Source of the DNA: JBDIAG01 sp963835085
GTDB taxonomy: Bacteria; Actinomycetota; Actinomycetes; Actinomycetales; CAWJMD01
NCBI GenBank assembly: GCA_963835085.1
Contig: CAWIED010000004.1
Location: 1 to 64,000 of the forward strand
Length of the DNA: 64,000 nt
Direction of reading: 5' to 3'
The notes below the pieces were generated by a model that did not search any database, was not told where the DNA came from, and was given only the letters and a program-made list of their open reading frames with translations. Positions 29,383 through 37,104 of the stretch are shown here, piece by piece (positions within the stretch are counted from its first letter, which is position 1; the number at the start of each line of letters is the position of its first letter). A program made the translations under genes and the position numbers.

Positions 29383-30543
29383 CTACTTCGTGGCCTGGAT
29401 GATCACGAGCCGGTTCTGCTGGGCTCGGACGGGGTCGAGGGTTCCATCGGCTTCATGGTCAGGCACGTACTCGGGGAATTGGGACCCGAGCCCCTCGGTC
29501 GTGATGGTGCCCTGGTACCCGAGGCGGGCGAGGGTCCGGGCGGTCTGCTCTGCCCGTTGGGTGGATAGGTCGATCTGGTAACTCGTGCTGCCCCACCGTG
29601 CAGTGGTTCCGGTGATGTGAAGGTGCCGGTAGCCGCCGTTGTCGAGGCTGGTGGCCAGCCCTGCCAGGGTGTTCTCCGCGCGTGTCTGATCGGCGAATTC
29701 GGCTGTGCCCTCGTGAAAGTCGAGAGTTGTGGCGCCGAGTTCAATGGTTAGGCCGGGATCGACCTTGGTGACGTCGACTGGGGTTACTGGTGGCAGGCCG
29801 GTGCGGGTGGGAGCGTCCGGAACTACCGCTGAGTTGAACGTGACGTTGGCGCCGGCCTTGATGAGCAAATTCTTCCAGAATCCTTGGAGGCGGGCTCGGG
29901 CGGCGAGGTCCAGTTCTGGTTGTGGCCGCGCAGTGTCGCCCATGCCTATCCACGTGATGTTCACCCCTGTGAGATTCGGGAGAGCTCCGGCGCTGGTCAG
30001 AGCCTGCATGAGGTCTGCCGTGTTCGTGTCGGGGGACAAAACCCCCTGCTGCATCCGGATGGGCGGGGCAGTCATCAATCCGGTGTCGACGACGACAACT
30101 CGACCTCTGCCGCCTGTGGAGCGTGCGGCAAGCGCGAGTGCGGTGATCTGGTCCGCCTCCGGGGCTGTGGCTGTACTCGTGGTGATGGCTTTTGCCAGTT
30201 TGTTGCGGAGCATCGCCGCGTAGTTGGTGCGGGCGCCCGAATTCGCTGTGTTCTGCAGGTTCACGGTTGCCACCACGGTCGGTGAGCCGTCGGTGCGGAT
30301 GACCGTCACGGTCGACTGGTCGGCCACCAGGTCATCGATGACGTTGCCTACTGGTGTGCCGTGATCAGTCAGTACCGCGGGTTGGTTGGCGCGCGCCGTG
30401 ACGATGAGCGCGACCGGCGGGCCAGCGTGCGGGTTTGGTGTGTCTTCACCGAGCAGGGAACAGCCCGATACTAGGGCCATCAGCGCGATGAGCGCGGCGG
30501 TGAGGTGAACGATCCGGGTCTTGGAAGCGTGAGTCGTTGACAT
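29383..30543 (-). CDS. OmpA-domain lipoprotein
   Basis: ATG 30543 (386 residues). The N-terminus has a lipoprotein signal, LIALMALVSGCSLLGEDTP, with lipobox VSGC. A middle alpha/beta domain (RGRVVVVDTGLMTAPP, LTGVNITWIGMGDTARP) is followed by a C-terminal OmpA-like peptidoglycan-associating domain (TLDFHEGTAEFADQT, YQIDLSTQRAEQTARTLARL, DPVRAQQNRLVIIQ). It starts 3 bp after the protease stop upstream, so the two are co-transcribed. A cell-envelope anchoring role is likely. A longer upstream extension to 31077 is antisense-like and rejected. Confidence 0.8.
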   Translation of the reverse strand: MSTTHASKTRIVHLTAALIALMALVSGCSLLGEDTPNPHAGPPVALIVTARANQPAVLTDHGTPVGNVIDDLVADQSTVTVIRTDGSPTVVATVNLQNTANSGARTNYAAMLRNKLAKAITTSTATAPEADQITALALAARSTGGRGRVVVVDTGLMTAPPIRMQQGVLSPDTNTADLMQALTSAGALPNLTGVNITWIGMGDTARPQPELDLAARARLQGFWKNLLIKAGANVTFNSAVVPDAPTRTGLPPVTPVDVTKVDPGLTIELGATTLDFHEGTAEFADQTRAENTLAGLATSLDNGGYRHLHITGTTARWGSTSYQIDLSTQRAEQTARTLARLGYQGTITTEGLGSQFPEYVPDHEADGTLDPVRAQQNRLVIIQATK

Positions 30544-30545
30544 GA

Positions 30546-31412
30546 TCAACGGGTGACGGACCGGTCCTGTATTTGTCTGGCACACCCCAGGCGAGCCAGA
30601 CCCGCGAGGTCGCCTGATCCGAACCCGGTCAGGTTTGGCTGCAGCACCGGGGTCATGATGTTGGGGGTGGTCTGAGCTGCGTGGCCCAGACCCAAGGCGT
30701 GCCCGAGTTCGTGGAGCAGCACGAGCTGGCCGGACTGGGTGCGGGGGTCGGTACTGGCGGTGTCTGCCTTGATGGTCACCCAACCGGAGGTGAGTTCCTC
30801 GTGTCCGGCGCTGGAGACGGTCAGCGCACCCCCGAGGCCGAGTGTGGTGTCGCTCATCCCGACTTGTGCCGCCTCGTCGTCGTTCAAGTACGTGACGGTG
30901 ATCTCGCCGGCTTCCACGTTGGGTTGCTTCAGCACCGGTTCGGGCAGGTCGCTTGCGATGACCAGTGGTAGGTGAGTGACTGTGACGTACTTGGTGACGG
31001 CGTCTGTGAGCGCGGTCCCCGCCCCGGGCGGGGTGGGACCAGCTAACCGGACTTGAATCGTTTCGTCGCACCGCCAACGGTATGGGTGGTCATGGTCGTC
31101 GACATCCAAGAAGGCGAAATCGCGGCCCTGGGTCAGACCGGTAACTGCAGGTGTTGGTGGTCGTGATGGCGTCATCGATGCGGGGGATGGTGCTGGCGCG
31201 GGGGCGGCCCGGATGGCTGTCCCTGCGCCCGCAGGCTCGTGACTGAACCATGTGACGGCGATCACCGCTACCGCTGCGGCGCTGACCAGGGCCGTCGTCA
31301 GTCCGGTATGGGGCGTAGCGGTGTGGTACCGGTGCGGACGTGGAAATGTGCGCCGTTGGCGGCGGTACGGCGGGGTTCGCGGCGCGTAGCGGCGTTGAGT
31401 CTGGTAGGTCAC
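30546..31412 (-). CDS. Membrane-anchored matrixin-like zinc metalloprotease
   Basis: A 288-residue protein with a basic, proline-rich N-terminus and one membrane helix (TTALVSAAAVAVIAVTWF), placing the rest outside the cell. The catalytic motif LLHELGHALGLGHAAQTTPN is a full metzincin HExxHxxGxxH zinc site, followed by the Met-turn NIMTPVL. It is co-transcribed with the OmpA-like lipoprotein. The substrate is unknown; surface-protein processing is the likely role. Confidence 0.8.
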   Translation of the reverse strand: MTYQTQRRYAPRTPPYRRQRRTFPRPHRYHTATPHTGLTTALVSAAAVAVIAVTWFSHEPAGAGTAIRAAPAPAPSPASMTPSRPPTPAVTGLTQGRDFAFLDVDDHDHPYRWRCDETIQVRLAGPTPPGAGTALTDAVTKYVTVTHLPLVIASDLPEPVLKQPNVEAGEITVTYLNDDEAAQVGMSDTTLGLGGALTVSSAGHEELTSGWVTIKADTASTDPRTQSGQLVLLHELGHALGLGHAAQTTPNIMTPVLQPNLTGFGSGDLAGLARLGCARQIQDRSVTR

Positions 31413-31531
31413 GCGATGCTTGTGACGGACGTTGCCTGGCTTGGCCCTGGGCGGCGGTCGTTGGGTGCGGGCCGTCCGTCACTGCTGGGGAGTGACCGGC
31501 GGTCGAGTCGGTCTAACTTTCGGAGGTCGTG

Positions 31532-32941
31532 ATGGGTGTGTTGTCGTGGTTGCGGAATCGTGCTGGTGTCGGCCGGACCGCATCGGCGCCGGAGTCGATG
31601 TTGTCGGGGGATGTCGCCTCGATCGAGTTGGGTCCATCGCCGACAGTGGAGCCGGGTGCTGTGCTGCGGCCTGACCCGGCCTTGAGCCTGGCGGGCGCCA
31701 CTCAGGCTGGGGGCGCTGACGCGACCGCTGGCCTCTACGACGCCGACGGGTTGGTGTTGAAGCAGCCGACCCTGTTCGCGGTGGGGGTGGCCGCCCAGAC
31801 TCTGGTCGATCTCGCTACGAACGAGCAAGCCTGCAGTAACGCCGAAGCGATGCTGCGGGCGCAGATCACCGAAGCTCGCGCGGTCGCCACGCACACCACC
31901 GTCCTGCGCAATGGTGTGAGGAAGCAGCTGCGGACGGAGCGGGCTCGTGAAGATGTCGCCGAGACGGTGCTGTCCGGTCGGGGGGTGCCAGAGGAACCGG
32001 CACACAAGAGGAGCGAGGCGAAGACTCGGCAGCTGTGGGCGGCCGCCCGCAAGGCCCACGACTCCGGTCGGTACGTTGCGGTGTCGCGACTGGACGAACC
32101 GGGCGTGGTCACGTTGGCTCGGGCGGCCATCGTCCCGTTGGTGCTGGCCGGTATCGATTTCGCCATCACCGCTGCCGCCCTCCGGTTGTTGAACTTGCCT
32201 CTGCCGCAAGCGGCCGAACTCGCTGCGGCGGTGGTCGGCGCGCCGATCTTGTTGTCGCACCTTGTCGCGATCTGGGTCAAGGACCACACCCGGTTGACCC
32301 GTGTGCAGCGGGCTGGGCTGCTGGTTGTGATCGCCGCTGTGGTTGGGGTCGCGACCGGGGTGGCTGCGATCCGCGTTGCTTTGATGAACACCACGGATGA
32401 TCAGGGCTTCAACGCCTTCCACGCTGCGGGCATCTCTGCGGTCGTGGTCGCCGTGATGCTCGCCGTCACCCAACTTCTGCTCGTGCTGACGGCCGGTTGG
32501 TGGACCATGTATGACCACAACCCATGGGTGCGTACTCACCGAAAGGCCATGGTCGCGATCCGCCGGCTCGTCCCACGCCTGCAGGAAGGCACCGCAGAAG
32601 CTCGTCGACTACGCCGGCACGCTAAGGATCTCACCGCGCACGCCACGCAGCTTCCGAGCTTGTGGACGGCTCAGGCGCATGTCATCGCCCGGCACGCCAC
32701 TGTACAGATCGCGACCTATACCCAGGCGTATGCGCGGGCAGCCGCCGATCCCGAACTCACCACCGCTCTGCAGGACCACCTTCCGCTCGACCTGAAGCAT
32801 GCCGAGAAGACCATCGACCAGACTCATGGACTGCTCACATTGGCCAGTCGCATTGGCAAGAGCCCGTCCGGATCTGCGCGGGTGGTCGACATCACCACCG
32901 AGGAGACTGCCGCACCTAGCAATGATGAGAAGGCTGCGTGA
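31532..32941 (+). CDS. Unrecognised membrane protein, first gene of the CRISPR-linked cluster
   Basis: ATG 31532 lies close behind a GGAGG site (469 residues); a GTG 3 bp earlier is possible. The N-terminal half is soluble and probably coiled-coil (CSNAEAMLRAQITEARAVAT). Then come about four membrane helices: AAIVPLVLAGIDFAITAAAL, AAAVVGAPILLSHLVAIWV, LLVVIAAVVGVATGVAAIRV and AVVVAVMLAVTQLLLVLTAG. A helical cytosolic tail follows (LVPRLQEGTAEARRLRRHAK). No family is recognised. The stop overlaps the next start, and the run of overlaps leads into a CARF nuclease, so a membrane-acting partner of CRISPR signalling is conceivable but unproven. Confidence 0.7.
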   Translation: MGVLSWLRNRAGVGRTASAPESMLSGDVASIELGPSPTVEPGAVLRPDPALSLAGATQAGGADATAGLYDADGLVLKQPTLFAVGVAAQTLVDLATNEQACSNAEAMLRAQITEARAVATHTTVLRNGVRKQLRTERAREDVAETVLSGRGVPEEPAHKRSEAKTRQLWAAARKAHDSGRYVAVSRLDEPGVVTLARAAIVPLVLAGIDFAITAAALRLLNLPLPQAAELAAAVVGAPILLSHLVAIWVKDHTRLTRVQRAGLLVVIAAVVGVATGVAAIRVALMNTTDDQGFNAFHAAGISAVVVAVMLAVTQLLLVLTAGWWTMYDHNPWVRTHRKAMVAIRRLVPRLQEGTAEARRLRRHAKDLTAHATQLPSLWTAQAHVIARHATVQIATYTQAYARAAADPELTTALQDHLPLDLKHAEKTIDQTHGLLTLASRIGKSPSGSARVVDITTEETAAPSNDEKAA

Positions 32942-33120
32942 TGGTGACTCGCCACTTTCACGCCTGGTGGCGTGGTCGCCGTACCCCATCGGGGCAGTGC
33001 CACCACTGTCTACAGCGGCTGGTTACCTGCCCGACGTGTGCGGGACACTACCGACACTGCCGAACCTGCATGCTCGGTAGCCTCTGTCCAACCCACCACC
33101 GACACTGGACTTCGATGTGA
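32941..33120 (+). CDS. Small cysteine-rich zinc-finger-like protein
   Basis: A 59-residue protein overlapping the membrane-protein stop (TGATG). It has four Cys pairs or near-pairs: GQCHHC, VTCPTCAGHYRHC, RTCMLGSLC, with histidines following. This predicts one or two zinc-binding knuckles. The N-terminus is tryptophan- and arginine-rich. No named family. Tight coupling on both sides argues that it is a real operon member. Confidence 0.6.
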   Translation: MVTRHFHAWWRGRRTPSGQCHHCLQRLVTCPTCAGHYRHCRTCMLGSLCPTHHRHWTSM

Positions 33121-33338
33121 CTGACACCCTCGACGATGTGCCCGCTGAGGGCGCGCCTGCCGACGCGAACCAGAAGTCGGCAGTGATGTCGTTGCATGAA
33201 CTGAGGCAACGGCGTCGTCGGATCGAAGCTCTCGATCTCCTCATCGCCTCCTACGAACGCCACCTGCAGGTCACTAGACGAGCCTGTCCGTCAGTACCGC
33301 CAGGCATGATGGGCCCGGCCCACCCGGAATCATCATGA
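33117..33338 (+). CDS. Small hypothetical protein
   Basis: A 73-residue frame from GTG 33117, overlapping the preceding stop and ending by overlapping the CARF nuclease ATG at 33335. It has an acidic start, a central amphipathic helix (SLHELRQRRRRIEALDLLIA) and a short proline-rich tail. No family is recognised; it is supported by coupling on both sides and continuous codon usage. Confidence 0.5.
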   Translation: MTDTLDDVPAEGAPADANQKSAVMSLHELRQRRRRIEALDLLIASYERHLQVTRRACPSVPPGMMGPAHPESS

Positions 33339-34927
33339 CCACGATCATCGCAACGGTCGGAACCAACCCGGTCCCGGTGCTCTTGGCCGTCACGCATCAT
33401 CTGGCAGGTATCGACGGCAGGTCTGCGTGTCCGCCCTCCGTCTGGTTGGCTCACAGCCCGGTCACTGGCATCGTCGCGCGTCGCGTCATCGACACGCTCA
33501 CCGCCCATACCGCAGCGACTCTGCGGACCCTTGACATCGGCGACGAGTCCGATATCGACGCTACCCGGAACTGCCTCGCATCCAACGTGACCACCACACA
33601 GTCTTGCGTTCTCGACATCACCGGTGGATCAGCAGCCATGGTCGCAGGGGCCACCCTCTGGCACGAGCAACTCCTCGACCCGAACAAGGTGCGCAGCTAC
33701 GTTGACGCCGCCACCTCCACCGTGCGCCTGACCACCGCCACGGACCAGGCCGTCCGGCCCGTCCACGCCCCCGAGTGGCTCATTCTCGACACTCTCGCCC
33801 GTCTCCACGGATGGACGCTGCGACCCACCGGAGGTGCACTCACCAGCGGCGAGGCAACACTTCGCGACGTCGTGGACCGGGCCTGGAAGAAGTTCCATCA
33901 AAACGAGACTCGCCGATGCCCCCATTGTCGACATGTTCTCGGCGATCGGAATCAATGGGCCAAGGTGCAGACCGAACACCACCTCACCGCCTACGACCCA
34001 GAGGGTCTGCAGCGCGGACAGTTTGACTCCATCATCCGGTGGGGTCACCGGGTGCTCTGCATCGAAGACAAGGACAAGTCAGACGCGGAGGGCGAGCTCG
34101 CCTGGGCAGATGCCCGCGGCGCCATGGTCTTTGGCGACCAAACCCAAGACCTGGCAATCGTTCGCGACGACACCCGCATCCTGCCGCGCACTCACGCCCT
34201 CAAGTACGTCGCCACCCACAGCTACCGTGAGCTCACTCAGGAACAACTGCTCGACCGATGCGACCGACAGCCGGGTACGATCTTTCACTACCTCGTGGGA
34301 CAGCCTGCGAAACTCACCGAAGCCGCACACCAGACCATACGCCCGCCCCAACAACGGGATCTGGTCGTGGTGACCGCAATCGGGGGATCTCTGACCGCCG
34401 CACCAACCGCCATTCTCACCGCCCTCCACCACACCAAGACCCCACCCGAGCGGGCACATGTCATTCTCCTGCGCGGCACCCAAACCGACAGCCGCCTCAT
34501 CACCGAGCGGGTCGTCGCACCGCTGCACGATATGGGCCTCACCATCGAGTTCGTCAACATTGACCTCAGCGACAGTCAGAAACTCACGGGGACCTTCCTC
34601 GCTACCGTATCGGGCAGCAGAACCTGGTGGGACGCAACATGTGCCACAAAAGCAGTCACAGCCGCCGCCGCTACCGCCTGGACCAAGCTCCAAACAGACA
34701 CAGTCACGCTTGCCCTACTCGATCCCCGCACCCGAAAACTAACTGTCACACGAAAGAACCAACCCACCACCATTACCGCTGCCCCCCCCATCAACCTTCC
34801 TTGGGGGAGTCTGCTCAACGCGCAGCCGCTGACACACCCAACACCCGGCGAGCAGTACCTCGCCGGCATTGTGATCTCTGAAATCGGCAACTGGCCACCG
34901 CTGGTGGGACACCCCACCTTGGATTAG
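33335..34927 (+). CDS. CARF-nuclease-CARF effector (Can1/Card1-like), short paralogue
   Basis: Predicted cyclic-oligoadenylate-activated nuclease of type III CRISPR immunity, 530 residues. CARF1: MTTIIATVGTNPVPVLLAVT (1-20) and the ligand-site-like LDITGGSAAMVAG (about 92-104). Middle: a CxxC (CPHCRHV, about 194), then a PD-(D/E)xK fold with FDSIIRWGHRVLCIEDKDK (Asp about 230, ExK about 242-244). CARF2: DLVVVTAIGGSLTAAPTAIL (about 342) with a degenerate DATCATKAV near 431. Two CARF-like halves in one chain recall Can1, which acts as a monomer, but no second nuclease-like domain is seen here. It precedes array 1 and has a longer paralogue just beyond it. Confidence 0.8.
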   Translation: MTTIIATVGTNPVPVLLAVTHHLAGIDGRSACPPSVWLAHSPVTGIVARRVIDTLTAHTAATLRTLDIGDESDIDATRNCLASNVTTTQSCVLDITGGSAAMVAGATLWHEQLLDPNKVRSYVDAATSTVRLTTATDQAVRPVHAPEWLILDTLARLHGWTLRPTGGALTSGEATLRDVVDRAWKKFHQNETRRCPHCRHVLGDRNQWAKVQTEHHLTAYDPEGLQRGQFDSIIRWGHRVLCIEDKDKSDAEGELAWADARGAMVFGDQTQDLAIVRDDTRILPRTHALKYVATHSYRELTQEQLLDRCDRQPGTIFHYLVGQPAKLTEAAHQTIRPPQQRDLVVVTAIGGSLTAAPTAILTALHHTKTPPERAHVILLRGTQTDSRLITERVVAPLHDMGLTIEFVNIDLSDSQKLTGTFLATVSGSRTWWDATCATKAVTAAAATAWTKLQTDTVTLALLDPRTRKLTVTRKNQPTTITAAPPINLPWGSLLNAQPLTHPTPGEQYLAGIVISEIGNWPPLVGHPTLD

Positions 34928-34949
34928 ACCCCTTACCCGGGCCAGCATC

Positions 34950-35273
34950 TTGACCGGAACCGACCGAGTAATCACCACCGTCGCCCTCGACCCGACCGGC
35001 CTCGAAAAAGGCCTCACCGGACGCTTGGCCGGTCAAGCATTAGCAGTCGACCTACCTACCGGTGACAACCTCGGCGACGCAGCCCTCACCATCGCCCTCG
35101 CCCCGCCCTCCGTCACCGAAATCACCCTTCAACGTCTCCAACATAAACTCCTACAAGTACAACGCATCGGACGTCCAGTCACCATCCTGCCAACCTTCGA
35201 AGTGCAGACCAAACACACCTGGGAAGAATACGCTAGAGCAGCTATCCGCCACTTTTGGTACGGGGAAACGTAA
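34950..35273 (+). CDS. Hypothetical protein downstream of CARF nuclease
   Basis: A 107-residue frame with a TTG start 22 bp after the CARF nuclease stop. It contains LTGRLAGQALAVDLPTGDNL, LAPPSVTEITLQRLQHKLLQ and a C-terminal HTWEEYARAAIRHFWYGET. It is compact, with helices and strands and no membrane segment. No family is recognised. It is the last gene before the array-side intergenic region, so it is a candidate accessory CRISPR protein. Confidence 0.5.
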   Translation: MTGTDRVITTVALDPTGLEKGLTGRLAGQALAVDLPTGDNLGDAALTIALAPPSVTEITLQRLQHKLLQVQRIGRPVTILPTFEVQTKHTWEEYARAAIRHFWYGET

Positions 35274-35827
35274 ACCGAACTTCGGAATGCACCAACGGTC
35301 GTACCAGTATCGGTGTCAGGTTCACGGCTTGCCTTTCGAGAAGGCCTCAGACCGGAATTCGCGTTTGCGGATAGGGTTAACCGTGTATGAAATAACGAGA
35401 ATTCTTGTCCTGGTGGATGATCGTGATTGTCGAGCTCATAATTGAGCACTAGAAGTGGCACCTCATCGGTGACACTATGGATGCTCCCGTCTCGGCCTGG
35501 CCATCGCCCTGCGACCGAGAAATCAAGGACGTAACTGACGCAGACGCGCAGGGGAGCAGGTCGAGGTAGCGGCAGCGCTGCCTGAGCAGGCCGCAGGCTT
35601 GGCGTGGTGCCTGGTTCGGGCGGGGAGATGAGTTCCCTGATCGGTTGCGTCTGCTGGAGGGTTTCCCTGCCCGCGCTACCCGCTGCCGTGGTTTAAGGGA
35701 TCGCCCAGTAGGGGACTGTGCCCAGCCTGGGGTGAGACAAGGTCAGGATCCGGGTTCGTCAGGACTTCGTGCATTTCCAAGGAAATCGGCCGTCGCGGCG
35801 CGGGGTCGGTCATAACGATCTCGCCCC
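35274..35827. other. Gene-free stretch on the trailer side of array 1
   Basis: About 550 bp with no supported gene or RNA. It lies at the leader-distal end of array 1. It shows no obvious similarity to the sequence ahead of array 2's degenerate first repeat. Confidence 0.5.
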
Positions 35828-36817
35828 ATTGCTTATCTGGCTATTCCAGATTGGTGGGTGTCGCCGGCAACACAGGAGGCATACGAGCGGACTATCTTGT
35901 TGCTGTCTGGCTAATCCAGATTGGTGGGTGTCGACTCGGCTCCGAACCTCTCGGGCTACCAGCTCAAGTACGCGTTGCTGTCTGGCTAATCCAGATTGGT
36001 GGGTGTCGACCGGTCAACGGCATCCCCACGGCAACTTCGGCCGTGCACCTGTTGCTGTCTGGCTAATCCAGATTGGTGGGTGTCGACGATTTAGAAGTCC
36101 AACTTGCTGACATCGTTCAGGTTGCTGTCTGGCTAATCCAGATTGGTGGGTGTCGACCCCAGTATCTTGCGGCGTATCCGCTTATGGAGGAGTTGCTGTC
36201 TGGCTAATCCAGATTGGTGGGTGTCGACCCGCCGGGCGTCTCGTCGCTCTCAGCGTTGCCCACTCAGGTTGCTGTCTGGCTAATCCAGATTGGTGGGTGT
36301 CGACGGTTCATTCATGCGGCTTCCCATGCCGGGTGTGTACGTTGCTGTCTGGCTAATCCAGATTGGTGGGTGTCGACAAATTCATCGGCTACACCACAGC
36401 CGCCCAGCCTGCAGGTTGCTGTCTGGCTAATCCAGATTGGTGGGTGTCGACTCGATTGGTGTGCTGTCGCTTGGGACGAGCGGCTTGAGGTTGCTGTCTG
36501 GCTAATCCAGATTGGTGGGTGTCGACGGGGGGCCAGCCTGATCGAGAAGGCCGAGGGTCTCCTGGTTGCTGTCTGGCTAATCCAGATTGGTGGGTGTCGA
36601 CGGGATTCCCCAGGCAGCCGCAACACTGCGTCACAGTGGTTGCTGTCTGGCTAATCCAGATTGGTGGGTGTCGACGGATGCCTTTGCGGCGGCAATTGCC
36701 CACGTCATCGTTGCTGTCTGGCTAATCCAGATTGGTGGGTGTCGACCCAAGACAAATCGGAAGGAGATGGACGTTATGTCGTTGCTGTCTGGCTAATCCA
36801 GATTGGTGGGTGTCGAC
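35828..36817 (-). CRISPR. CRISPR array 1 (13 full repeats plus one degenerate, 13 spacers)
   Basis: A 37-nt direct repeat begins GTTGCTGTCTGGCTAATCC and ends GGTGGGTGTCGAC on the plus strand. Thirteen identical copies start at 35899, 35974, 36051, 36121, 36192, 36268, 36341, 36415, 36490, 36565, 36639, 36710 and 36781; a decayed copy with an indel is at 35828-35865. Spacers are 33-40 nt. Decay at the left end and the leader at the right indicate leftward transcription. Read on the minus strand, each repeat has a TCTGG/CCAGA hairpin followed by the last 8 nt ACAGCAAC, the expected Cas6-generated tag. It lies between two CARF nucleases. Confidence 0.97.
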
Positions 36818-37013
36818 GGTCACCCGTTTGCCGGGCCTGTGACCTGCGGTGATGGGTGGCCGTGACGTAGGTGATGGTCGCAGGGGGTGCCGGTGTGGTG
36901 TGTGGTGGTCTGAGCCGGGGTGGTGGAGTTGTGAAGGTGCTGGTCAGGGGCTTGATGTTAGCGTACGTAGGTGGCGGCGTAAATCGGACAACCTCGTGCA
37001 GGGCAAAACGGGC
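36818..37013 (-). promoter_or_regulatory. Leader of CRISPR array 1
   Basis: This 196-bp stretch beside the last repeat is repeated at 60269-60464 beside array 2 with only about six differences and the same length. The conservation ends at GGGCAAAACGGGC in both. It should hold the leftward crRNA promoter and the Cas1 integration signals; no single -35/-10 pair stands out. Confidence 0.85.
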
Positions 37014-37104
37014 GTGGCGGTCCGCCGCTGATGTAAGGCTGTTCTTCTTGCGCTTTGGTGGTGGGTTGTTGGGTATGCTCTCGCTCTGCGAGGTGGGGGT
37101 CATC

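Noticed and set aside
30544..31077. Upstream extension of the OmpA-like lipoprotein
   Set aside because: It overlaps the matrixin-like protease in another frame; the lipoprotein signal at 30543 defines the start.
35851..36852. Short frames containing repeated LIQIGGCR or NPDWWVST
   Set aside because: These are translations of CRISPR repeats, not genes.
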